A DNA stretch of 64,000 bases, from IMG/VR virus record IMGVR_UViG_3300042869_001172, positions 1-64,000 of that record. The stretch is one strand, 5' to 3'. A program made the position numbers and the translations under genes. Source of the stretch: a virus. Shown in pieces: positions 25,055 through 32,587 of this stretch (the stretch's first letter is position 1; the number at the start of each line of letters is the position of its first letter). The notes under the pieces were generated by a model that saw only the letters and a list, made by a program, of their open reading frames with translations, was not told the origin of the DNA and searched no databases.

Positions 25055-25794
25055 GGTTCGTATCTTTTTAATATTTTAGAAATTAATGGATTTCTCACAA
25101 TATCCTCAGAACTAAATTCAAATGTCCCAACATCTTCTAAATCTTGAAACTTTTTAAGAGCATCCCATAACCCGGTTTGTGTTCTATCTTTATGTCTATC
25201 AAATTGTTCCAAATCCCCTGAAATAAAGAATTTTGAATTAAATCCAATTCTTGTTAAAAGAAGTTTCATTTGACTTGGGGTGGAATTTTGGGCTTCTTCA
25301 AAAATTAATATTGAATTGTCGATATTCATTCCTCTCATGTAAGCCAATGCAAATACTTCAATCGCTTCAATTTCTTTTAATTTTTCCCTTGTCTCTTTAC
25401 CTATAATTTTATTTAAAAGATAATAAGATGGAAAAATATAAGGGTCTAATTTTTCTTCTACTCCACCTGGTAAACTACCAAGTTTTTCTTCTGCTTCAAC
25501 GGCTGGCCTAACAATTATTATTTTTTCATAAAAATTTGTTTCATCTAACAATAAATCAACAGCTGCTTTCATTGCGATATAACTTTTACCTACACCTGCG
25601 GGTCCGGAACAAATTGTTATCTGATTGTTGTTAAGAATATCGTAATATTTTCTTTGACCCTCTGATAAAAATTTTTCTTTAGTTTTCTTTTTAACCAACG
25701 AACAAATTAATTGTTTTTTAGTTTTTTTATCAACTTTGTCACCTGTAACATCAGATGTTGGTTTTGGTTTAATTCCTTTTGTAGGTTTTTGCAT
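25051..25794 (-). CDS. phoH: PhoH family P-loop ATPase
   Basis: A 247-residue ATPase/helicase-like protein widespread in phages. Walker A is CSGPAGVGKSYIAMKAA (residues ~62-78), Walker B is NSILIFEEAQNSTPSQMK, and further PhoH hallmarks are VRPAVEAEEKLGSLPG, TRIGFNSKFFISGDLEQ and the Arg-rich end VGTFEFSSEDIVRNPLI. The N-terminal ~40 residues are basic and poorly conserved. Its precise role is not known; RNA-linked activity is suggested in bacterial relatives. Coupled by ATGA overlap to the HAD-like gene. Confidence 0.92.
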   Translation of the reverse strand: MQKPTKGIKPKPTSDVTGDKVDKKTKKQLICSLVKKKTKEKFLSEGQRKYYDILNNNQITICSGPAGVGKSYIAMKAAVDLLLDETNFYEKIIIVRPAVEAEEKLGSLPGGVEEKLDPYIFPSYYLLNKIIGKETREKLKEIEAIEVFALAYMRGMNIDNSILIFEEAQNSTPSQMKLLLTRIGFNSKFFISGDLEQFDRHKDRTQTGLWDALKKFQDLEDVGTFEFSSEDIVRNPLISKILKRYEP

Positions 25795-25796
25795 TT

Positions 25797-25898
25797 TTAG
25801 TTTTTATTTGATTTATAGTAGTATAGTATTATAAACTTATTCTTATCACATATCTCTCTAATAAGTTCTTGGTCGGTTCTTTCTGTTATAAATTTCAT
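25797..25898 (-). CDS. Candidate micro-gene, 33 residues
   Basis: A short open frame encoding MKFITERTDQELIREI, CDKNKFIILYYYKSNKN. Its ATG overlaps the stop codon of the dehydrogenase-like gene (TAATG), as at other coupled junctions in this genome, and it fills almost the whole gap to phoH. No family recognised. It could equally be a leader. Confidence 0.4.
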   Translation of the reverse strand: MKFITERTDQELIREICDKNKFIILYYYKSNKN

Positions 25899-27055
25899 TA
25901 TAATTTGATTTTATATCCTTCAGGCGTCGTACCTGATTTATAAAATTTAAGTCTATTATTATAAAATAAACATAACTCATGGAATTGAATACCAAGTTTA
26001 TTGTCATCAATCACATTAATATAATACCCCTCCTTAAGTAAATCAAGACAAAGATTCCATTGTTGTGAATTCATTAAATTTTCAGTCCCTTTTTTAAACC
26101 CAATATATTCAACAACAAAAGGGGTTTCTTTATTCGGATTTTGAGATATGTAATGTTCTTTTAAGAATTTTAAATGATTTTCATTACTATTTTTAATCGA
26201 TGATATTAATGTATCATCGATTTCATATTTTTTTATAAATTCAGTTAGTGTTTTAGAATCTCTTGGGAGATTAAGTCCTCCATATCCGAACCCATATTTA
26301 AGTGATTTTGAACCAATCCTCGAATCTCCCCCAATAGCATTTAATATCACACCACATTCTTCTTTTAATCCGGATTTAATAAATAAATCACCTAACATAT
26401 TAACGAAACTAATTTTCATAGACAAATATGCATTTATTGATAATTTAGAAATCTCTGCCGCTTTAGAAGACATTGTATGAACATTAAGTCCGTTTGGTTG
26501 AATTTTACTAAACAAATAAATTAAATGATTCGAGAGTTCTTGGTGTTCAGTCCCAATTATTATAATGTCAGAACTATAATACCCGTTAATTATATTACCT
26601 TCAGATGACATTGTTGGGCAATACCCAACTTCTATATTGAACATATGTAATTTTTCTTGAATCTGTTCTGTTTCACCAGGATTCATTGTTGACCCAATTA
26701 TGAATTTTTTATTATGAATCGGTATATCTAATTGTGACGCTGTGAAAAAATGATTTGACACCTCAAAAACTTTTGTAGTATCATTTCCACCATCAATGGT
26801 TGGTATTGTGTCGACGAATGTAAATATAAAATCACATCTCTCTATTAATTCAATAACATTTGTAGTTCCGGAAAACTCATATGAGTCGAATAACATTTTT
26901 TGAATTAATGGTTCGGTTGTGTTGTATATTTCTTGATTCAGATTCGAAATAACGTCTTCATTTTCATCATAAATCGTGACATCGTATCCAGCTTTTTCAC
27001 ATATTAATGAAAAGGCAACTCCTAACGTGTTTGCCCCAATAACTCCAATTTTCAT
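25898..27055 (-). CDS. UDP-glucose/GDP-mannose dehydrogenase-family protein lacking the catalytic Cys
   Basis: A 385-residue protein with an N-terminal Rossmann nucleotide-binding domain (MKIGVIGANTLGVAFSL), a middle domain with AAEISKLSINAYLSMKIS where K204 and N208 fit the conserved Lys and Asn of the family, and YGFGYGGLNLPRDSKTL around 254-270. In the family this last segment is GFGGSCFPKD; here the Cys position holds Asn (N262). Without it, the two-step oxidation to an acid should stop at the aldehyde or not occur. It lies in the glycan block and may act on a nucleotide sugar. Same polarity as neighbouring GTs. Confidence 0.8.
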   Translation of the reverse strand: MKIGVIGANTLGVAFSLICEKAGYDVTIYDENEDVISNLNQEIYNTTEPLIQKMLFDSYEFSGTTNVIELIERCDFIFTFVDTIPTIDGGNDTTKVFEVSNHFFTASQLDIPIHNKKFIIGSTMNPGETEQIQEKLHMFNIEVGYCPTMSSEGNIINGYYSSDIIIIGTEHQELSNHLIYLFSKIQPNGLNVHTMSSKAAEISKLSINAYLSMKISFVNMLGDLFIKSGLKEECGVILNAIGGDSRIGSKSLKYGFGYGGLNLPRDSKTLTEFIKKYEIDDTLISSIKNSNENHLKFLKEHYISQNPNKETPFVVEYIGFKKGTENLMNSQQWNLCLDLLKEGYYINVIDDNKLGIQFHELCLFYNNRLKFYKSGTTPEGYKIKL

Positions 27056-27166
27056 ATTATAATATATTTTTGTTTTATTTATTTAGTAACATTTGATGAG
27101 TAATACTTTTCTTTATTTATTATAACCCCACCACGGTTTTGTGTGTAACTCTATTCTCATTTTTTT

Positions 27167-28678
27167 TTAATTAATAATTTGAATTTTATCTTTTAAATGA
27201 TTAAAATGTTTAATTATGAATGGTAATAAATTATTGTGGTAATCTGACATTAATTTTTTTATATTATCTTCATCTTCATTTCTTGTACTGCTTTCATAGT
27301 GATACGCAACTATATTTCCGTCATACACATTAGAGTAGCCTAACAAGTTAGTTTTTAAATTTAATTCAACATCTTCAAAACAATTGATGTAATTTTCGTT
27401 AAAATATCCGGATTGTTCAAATACTATCTTTTTTATCATTAATAACGCTCCGGTACTTCCGAGAATAGTTTTCTTACTAATCGAATCACCATAGTAACTA
27501 CCTAAATTATTATGGGTGACACCTAAAATATTATTACCATTAATTAACATTGTAATACCTCCATGTTGTATTGTATTATCTTTAAAGTGAAGTCTAGCAC
27601 CTACGGTCCCAACTTTTTTATTTTCTTTGAAGATTTTTAACATTCCGTAAATCGCATTATTACAAACCTTAATATCATTATTACAAAATAAAATGAACTC
27701 ATGAGAGTCAGTTAAATGATTTTTAACGACATCATTATTTATTTTCGCAAAATTGTAATAATCATATTCAATTAACTTTATGTTTTGTTTAAATGAAATA
27801 AAATTTTTAATTTCATTTTTTTCTTCTTCTGATGAACCAGTGTCTGATATGAATATTTCAAATAAATTTTCGTTACAATGTTCGTAAAATGATTCGATAC
27901 AAGGTAATAATAAATCTAATTTACTTTTGGTCGGAATAATAATGGCAACTTTACCAATATTTTTAATTGGTTTTTCTTTAATTTCGGGGACATATATTTT
28001 TTCAGGTTTCAAATCTAAGGGTAATTTTTTTCCCCACTTTAAAATAAATTTATCTTTTGATTCAAAAAATTCTTGATTCGGTTGTCCTACGGATTCATGA
28101 GTAATTTCAAATGATGAGGTTACACCAATTTTAACACCGTCTAAATAATTTGGTATACAAAATAAATGGTCATAAAAGTGAAATTTACCAATTGTTTCAT
28201 CAAATTGGTTCTTAACTTTTAATTTATTAAACGATATAAATAATCCATCAATAGTTACGACAGGGATTAAATACGGTAATTTTGATGAATAAGTATTTAA
28301 CCATTTTTTCCGACCTTCAGGGTGATGATAAACTTGACCAACCATTGTCTGACGCATTTTTTCCCAATAAATTCCGGATTCCGGAAAATAACAAGAACCA
28401 GCTTTACCTATAATCCCATAATCAGGATTTTTATCAAAATCATTAAGTAATTTTTTACCCCAACCATTTTCAAGTTTTATATCGTTATGACAACATACAA
28501 TGATGTCGTTTTCTGATTCGGATATACCTCTATTGTATAATTCAGATAAACTATATTGATTGTGATTAATGTATTCTAATATTTGAATATCTTTTAGCCC
28601 GGAACTTTGTAACAAATGTTGTCTAAATTTGTTATTATAAATTTCGTCTTTATGTGTTGAGTAAATTATTGTTATCAT
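27167..28678 (-). CDS. Two-domain family 2 glycosyltransferase
   Basis: A 503-residue protein with two GT-A domains. Domain 1 (~1-240) opens MITIIYSTHKDE and contains NDIIVCCHNDIKLE and a galactofuranosyl-transferase-like WLNTYSSKLPYLIPVV. Domain 2 (~245-500) opens VAIIIPTKSKLDLLLPCIES and contains EFILFCNNDIKVCN (DxD-like) and SGYFNENYINCFEDVELNL, hallmarks of rhamnosyl/GT2 enzymes. It overlaps the next gene by 29 nt. Probably builds an O-glycan or capsule-like chain; substrate unknown. Confidence 0.85.
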   Translation of the reverse strand: MITIIYSTHKDEIYNNKFRQHLLQSSGLKDIQILEYINHNQYSLSELYNRGISESENDIIVCCHNDIKLENGWGKKLLNDFDKNPDYGIIGKAGSCYFPESGIYWEKMRQTMVGQVYHHPEGRKKWLNTYSSKLPYLIPVVTIDGLFISFNKLKVKNQFDETIGKFHFYDHLFCIPNYLDGVKIGVTSSFEITHESVGQPNQEFFESKDKFILKWGKKLPLDLKPEKIYVPEIKEKPIKNIGKVAIIIPTKSKLDLLLPCIESFYEHCNENLFEIFISDTGSSEEEKNEIKNFISFKQNIKLIEYDYYNFAKINNDVVKNHLTDSHEFILFCNNDIKVCNNAIYGMLKIFKENKKVGTVGARLHFKDNTIQHGGITMLINGNNILGVTHNNLGSYYGDSISKKTILGSTGALLMIKKIVFEQSGYFNENYINCFEDVELNLKTNLLGYSNVYDGNIVAYHYESSTRNEDEDNIKKLMSDYHNNLLPFIIKHFNHLKDKIQIIN

Positions 28679-29381
28679 ATAAAAAGTTCATTGCTGTTAA
28701 GTCTTCAATTTCATTGAAATTATTGTCGTTAAAATCGGAAATGTCTCTATGTGTTCCATTGTCGGCCCTACCCCTATTTAATTTCTCGATAAACTCATCT
28801 TTTGTTTTACAAAAATAATGATTTATTTGTGCGACATCTATAGGTCCATTATAATTAAATGGTGAATTGTCAATTCTTTTATAATTGGTATCAACACATT
28901 TACCACTATGGTTATGTACCGACATATATCCAGCATTTTTTAAATTAATTATTGATTTAATGTGGTGATTTGGTGAATTTTGTCTCATTGTAAAACGATT
29001 AATCATTCCGTAGTCGTCACTTTTAGTTAAATTATTGTCACCGAACAAAACCCAATTAACCCCAATAGAATCATTGTCTTTGTAGTCCTCAATAAATTCG
29101 TGAATTGTTTTATGTTTTTTTAATACCAAAAACTCATCAACATCTAAAAACGCTGCCCAATCATAACTGTTTTTATGTTTTGAAATAAACTCATTATAGA
29201 CGGGAATTTGTTGTTTAACTCCCACAACAGGGTATTTAGTGACTTTATGATTTTCAATTTTTGAGTCCCAATCATTTTCGTAAATAAAAATATTATCAAA
29301 CCCTAATTTTAAATGATAATTAATCCATTCCTGAATATAATTATCCTCATTTTTCGCAATACAAACTAACGATATTTTCAT
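28650..29381 (-). CDS. GT2-like transferase (GT92/Glyco_tranf_2_4 type)
   Basis: A 243-residue protein. The N terminus MKISLVCIAKNEDNYIQEWI and the following NYHLKLGFDNIFIYEND, then WAAFLDVDEFLVLKKH with a DxD-type DVDE, are hallmarks of this group. Later HIKSIINLKN and YMSVHNHSGKC match the family's conserved His region. It overlaps both the GT upstream and the FkbM gene (4 nt ATGA). Acceptor unknown. Confidence 0.82.
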   Translation of the reverse strand: MKISLVCIAKNEDNYIQEWINYHLKLGFDNIFIYENDWDSKIENHKVTKYPVVGVKQQIPVYNEFISKHKNSYDWAAFLDVDEFLVLKKHKTIHEFIEDYKDNDSIGVNWVLFGDNNLTKSDDYGMINRFTMRQNSPNHHIKSIINLKNAGYMSVHNHSGKCVDTNYKRIDNSPFNYNGPIDVAQINHYFCKTKDEFIEKLNRGRADNGTHRDISDFNDNNFNEIEDLTAMNFLYDNNNLLNT

Positions 29382-29941
29382 AAATTACATTTTTTAGTTG
29401 CCAAATTGGTATATCCATTATAAAAAATATTTTTATGGACTTCATATCCCCTTGTATTTAAAAAATTAATAAAAGATTCGTCATCTATGTGAGAAAATTC
29501 GTAGTAAATTTGTTTTATAGAAACTTTATTAAAATCAATACTTGATATTATTTTGTCGTCCATACCTTCAACATCAACAAATAAAATATCCAAATCAACC
29601 ACATTATATTTTTCAAATAACTCATTCAATGTTATTGATTCGTAAACAACCTCTGATATTGGAACACCTAAACCATGATTTTCAATGTTTTCTTTTTTTA
29701 AACTGCTTAAATGTTTATGAATACAAGTATAAAAAATTTCAGATTTTTTACTTTCGTCTAAATTTATAATTTTATTTTCAATATTAAAATTATAATCTTG
29801 ATATATATTTTTAATACTACTATTAAAAATTTCTTGAGGTTCAACTAAAACCAAAAGTTCAATGTCCGATGGTTTATACGACATAACTATTTTTGTTAAA
29901 TCATCCTGGCCATCATTTGTTCCTAACTGTATTATTTTCAT
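29378..29941 (-). CDS. FkbM-family methyltransferase
   Basis: A 187-residue, rather short SAM-dependent methyltransferase. N terminus MKIIQLGTNDGQDDLTKIVM holds the glycine/Asp SAM-binding loop. ELLVLVEPQ is the second acidic strand, and SITLNELFEKYNVVDLDILF with VDVEGMDDKIISSI is the FkbM signature. Such enzymes often O-methylate sugars, which fits the surrounding GT genes. It lies just downstream of the dUTPase C-terminal fragment, 7 nt apart. Confidence 0.85.
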   Translation of the reverse strand: MKIIQLGTNDGQDDLTKIVMSYKPSDIELLVLVEPQEIFNSSIKNIYQDYNFNIENKIINLDESKKSEIFYTCIHKHLSSLKKENIENHGLGVPISEVVYESITLNELFEKYNVVDLDILFVDVEGMDDKIISSIDFNKVSIKQIYYEFSHIDDESFINFLNTRGYEVHKNIFYNGYTNLATKKCNL

Positions 29942-29948
29942 GATTGTT

Positions 29949-30254
29949 TTAAATTAAACCTGTTGACCCAAATCCGTTATTTCCTCGTTCCCCTTCAGTT
30001 ATTGAATCAACTTGAATTAAGTTGACATATTTTCCATTAACCACTGGACATAAAACTGCTTGAGCGATTTTTGTCCCTTTAGGGATTGATTTTGTTATAT
30101 TATTTGTGTTGAAGACGATTACTTTAATTTCTCCATTATAACCACAATTGTGTATTAGATGTTTATTACAAAAAAAATTATGATTGTTTTTTACTGTTAT
30201 ATCATAAGTTTGTTTTTCCGTTTTGGTGATTTTTTTAATTTTACTTGTTTTCAT
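29949..30254 (-). CDS. dUTPase C-terminal fragment preceded by split-intein C part
   Basis: A 101-residue protein. Residues 1-36 form IntC: KIKKITKTEKQTYDITVKN with block F YDITVKNNHNFF and block G HLIHN. Cys37 is the +1 residue. The C-extein (37-101) begins CGYNGEIKVIVFNTN (dUTPase motif 3-4 region), continues PKGTKIAQAVLCPVV, and ends VDSITEGERGNNGFGSTG (motif 5). It overlaps the endonuclease gene by 14 nt. It should be joined in trans to the N fragment (31169-31885) to give a working dUTPase, which hydrolyses dUTP to dUMP and keeps uracil out of DNA. Confidence 0.9.
   Translation of the reverse strand: MKTSKIKKITKTEKQTYDITVKNNHNFFCNKHLIHNCGYNGEIKVIVFNTNNITKSIPKGTKIAQAVLCPVVNGKYVNLIQVDSITEGERGNNGFGSTGLI
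30147..30254 (-). other. Split intein, C-terminal part (IntC)
   Basis: 36 residues with intact block F (Asp of YDITV and the NHNFF motif) and block G penultimate His and terminal Asn (IHN), followed by Cys+1. Length equals typical naturally split IntC segments. Confidence 0.88.
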
Positions 30255-31128
30255 ATATGAATTTTTTTAAATCGTCGACTGAATAAAATAGTTTATAGTT
30301 TGGGTATTGTTTTAATGTATATTTTTGTTTAATTAAAACTTCTTCGGTTTCCCATCCCTTCATTTCAATAATAAATTTATTACCATTTTCTAATTCAACA
30401 TAGAAATCAGGAATATAGTATCTATTCATATTATTATAATAATATTTGATTCTTATTCCGTGTTTATTTGTCCATGTTTTAACATAATCTATAGAGTCCA
30501 AAAACTTCATAGAATCTAACTCGTATGATGATGAATAATAAAAAGTTTCTTGTTTATTTGATGTGTATGTTCCTGTTTTATATCTATTACTGTCATTAGA
30601 GAACTTACCTGAACTATATAATTTTGATATTATCTCCGACATTTTTTCTTTAAAATCGTCACTTTTTTGACATCTCCCATCATTTAATCTCTCTTTAATT
30701 GTTTGTATAGTTCTTTTTCGATAATCATCATCTTCCCATCTTTCTTTTGAACTTTTTGATATTTTTTTAATTCTTTCTTCAGATTTAACCCATTCTTTAA
30801 ACCTTTCACTTTTAGACCACGATGTAAAACCGGAGTAAATTTCAGGAGTTTCCTTGTGTTTTTTTTTCACAATTTCACTCATTTTTTCAATAAATTCTGG
30901 TTTATTATGTGAAATTTTTCTTGAAATTTTCATCTTTTCTTTAAACTCAGGTTCCGACCATTTTGACTTCATATTATTTGAATTCATTTTAAAAAATTCA
31001 ACTGACTTAACATTAGATTTAGGAAACCTTTCTTTATATTCTTTTGAGGTTATTTTGTGTTCGTACTTTAAGTGTTCCACTATTGAGTATTCTTTCTCAA
31101 CCCCGCATATTTGACATTTTACCGACAT
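30241..31128 (-). CDS. Homing endonuclease inside fractured dUTPase locus
   Basis: A 295-residue protein. The N-terminal zinc-finger-like segment has CQICGVEKEYSIVEHLKYEH with a CxxC...H...H layout. The middle has NUMOD3-like repeats (MKSKWSEPEFKEKMK, HNKPEFIEKMSEIV). The C-terminal nuclease is of PD-(D/E)XK type: ETFYYSSSYELDSMKFLDS, NRYYIPDFYVELEN, then KFIIEMKGWETEEV and a following Lys/Tyr helix. Such VSR/EDxHD-like enzymes are the ones described with split-intein fractured genes in marine metagenomes (Dassa and colleagues). It lies exactly in the gap between the two dUTPase halves. Confidence 0.85.
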   Translation of the reverse strand: MSVKCQICGVEKEYSIVEHLKYEHKITSKEYKERFPKSNVKSVEFFKMNSNNMKSKWSEPEFKEKMKISRKISHNKPEFIEKMSEIVKKKHKETPEIYSGFTSWSKSERFKEWVKSEERIKKISKSSKERWEDDDYRKRTIQTIKERLNDGRCQKSDDFKEKMSEIISKLYSSGKFSNDSNRYKTGTYTSNKQETFYYSSSYELDSMKFLDSIDYVKTWTNKHGIRIKYYYNNMNRYYIPDFYVELENGNKFIIEMKGWETEEVLIKQKYTLKQYPNYKLFYSVDDLKKFIYENK

Positions 31129-31134
31129 ACTCTA

Positions 31135-31156
31135 TATCTATCTTTATTGATAGATA
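31135..31156 (-). promoter_or_regulatory. Hairpin just upstream of endonuclease start
   Basis: Inverted repeat TATCTATC / GATAGATA with a six-base loop, beginning 7 nt upstream of the endonuclease ATG. It could restrain translation; stem is AT-rich and weak. Confidence 0.4.
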
Positions 31157-31168
31157 GTATACTGGTGA

Positions 31169-31885
31169 TTAAAAGATTATAATTTCATCATTTTCTTTTA
31201 AATTTTTGGCTAAAATAATTCCGTTAGTCGTATATACCTCGGAATTTGGTGTGACTTCTAGCACACCTAATTCCGTTTCAATAATAAGAACTTCTTGAGT
31301 TTCTGTATCAAATATGTTGGATACGACATCTTTTTCAATCTCAAAAGTTTTTTCATTAACTGAAAAAACAACATCGTTTATTTTTAATTCCGATAATAAT
31401 TTCTCACCATCAACTGTAAGTATTTTCATATCCTCAGAGAAACAATCTACAGTTCCGGGAGTATTTAATACTGTTAAACCTTGATTAATCGCTAAACCGC
31501 TTTTTGGTCTTACTTGTATTTCAAATTCATCAGGGATTGATAATTTAATACCTGTTGGGACTAATCCCCGACCAAATGGAGGTAGAATAACTTCTTCCGT
31601 CGAAAATAGGTCAAATCCTGAATCACTTGGGTAAGCGTATTCAGGAAACTTCGCATCCTCATTTAATAATTCCACTTTTAAATTTTTAGTCTTAATTGCT
31701 TTTAACGCGTCTTCGTTCATCTCCTCATACGTCATACCAATCAATTCTTCCAACTCTTTTTGGTATTCGTCGTCTTCGTCAATCTCAACACCTGATTCTT
31801 CCTGTATTTTTTTAAAATGATTTTGAATATCATTTAATATTTCAGGGTCAAACCCTAAACCATCTAAACCATCAAATCCTCCCAT
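31169..31885 (-). CDS. dUTPase N-terminal fragment fused to split-intein N part
   Basis: A 238-residue protein. Residues 1-~68 are an acidic N-terminal extension not typical of dUTPases. The N-extein carries motif 1 AYPSDSGFDLFS (85-96), motif 2 QVRPKSGLAINQGL (124-137) and motif 3 start VLNTPGTVD (139-147). IntN begins at Cys148 (CFSEDMKILTVDGEKLL) and runs 91 residues to the stop. The break lies inside motif 3, so the catalytic Asp is in this half and the Tyr in the other half. Starts one base overlapping the exonuclease stop. Confidence 0.9.
   Translation of the reverse strand: MGGFDGLDGLGFDPEILNDIQNHFKKIQEESGVEIDEDDEYQKELEELIGMTYEEMNEDALKAIKTKNLKVELLNEDAKFPEYAYPSDSGFDLFSTEEVILPPFGRGLVPTGIKLSIPDEFEIQVRPKSGLAINQGLTVLNTPGTVDCFSEDMKILTVDGEKLLSELKINDVVFSVNEKTFEIEKDVVSNIFDTETQEVLIIETELGVLEVTPNSEVYTTNGIILAKNLKENDEIIIF
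31172..31444 (-). other. Split intein, N-terminal part (IntN)
   Basis: 91 residues beginning Cys1, block A CFSEDMKILTVDG, block B VLEVTPNSEVYTTNG, ending LKENDEIIIF. The block B position usually occupied by His (TxxH) holds Ser. Confidence 0.88.
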
Positions 31886-32586
31886 TATTTTAATTCTTTT
31901 AATTTTTTAATTACTTCCACTAGTACCTCAACATCTTTTTCGCAGTATTCTACAATACCTTTAATGTCTTTTTTAATCCAAAAGGCTTCATGAACTTTAT
32001 TTCCTGTTACTTCCATATTTTTAGACGATTCAACACCTAAACACACACACATTAACTCTAATGAGGCAATTGACCCATAACCACCATATTGCCACACTTC
32101 TTTAGTATCAAGAGCTTTAATTTCCCAAGGTTTAGTATCGTGACCTGGTAAAATTTTTGGAGGTAGTAACCCATTCATTATCATTCTTTTAGCAAGAACA
32201 GGAATATCAAAACCTTTAACATTATGTCCGCAAAGAAAAAACCCTAATTCACCGGTACGATAAAGCATTTTTTGAACATCTATTAGTAATTCTTTTTCAT
32301 CAAGATTACTAAATGACTGCATTTTTGTTTCACCATCAGGCCCAATAAAGGCAACACTAACACAAGCAATTCTTAAGAATTCAGGGACTAGTGCTGCCCG
32401 ATTAACAAACATTTTTCCCGGACCTTCATCGGCATCTTCGGGGAACCTTTTTTGAAACCAATCAAAATATTTTTCAAACTGAAAGGAAAGTTCCGGTCTA
32501 TTCGTACATAACGATTCCCAAGTGGGTTCAATCCCAACGGTTTCAATATCTAAAAATAAAATCTTATTTAATGGAATGTTTATCAT
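31885..32586 (-). CDS. DnaQ-like 3'-5' exonuclease
   Basis: A 233-residue RNase H-fold exonuclease. Exo I is ILFLDIETVG (D13, E15), Exo II is FFLCGHNVKGFDIPVLAKR, Exo III is IVEYCEKDVEVLVEV; KALDTKEVWQYGGYGSIASL lies between. The layout resembles the stand-alone PolB-type exonucleases. Roles could be DNA proofreading or repair alongside the family B polymerase at 52628. It is coupled to the dUTPase gene by an overlapping stop/start. Confidence 0.87.
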   Translation of the reverse strand: MINIPLNKILFLDIETVGIEPTWESLCTNRPELSFQFEKYFDWFQKRFPEDADEGPGKMFVNRAALVPEFLRIACVSVAFIGPDGETKMQSFSNLDEKELLIDVQKMLYRTGELGFFLCGHNVKGFDIPVLAKRMIMNGLLPPKILPGHDTKPWEIKALDTKEVWQYGGYGSIASLELMCVCLGVESSKNMEVTGNKVHEAFWIKKDIKGIVEYCEKDVEVLVEVIKKLKELK

Positions 32587-32587
32587 A

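Noticed and set aside
27113-27160. 15-residue frame MRIELHTKPWWGYNK on the minus strand between the dehydrogenase-like and GT2 genes
   Set aside because: Too short to support; no coupling or promoter element. May be a gene remnant.
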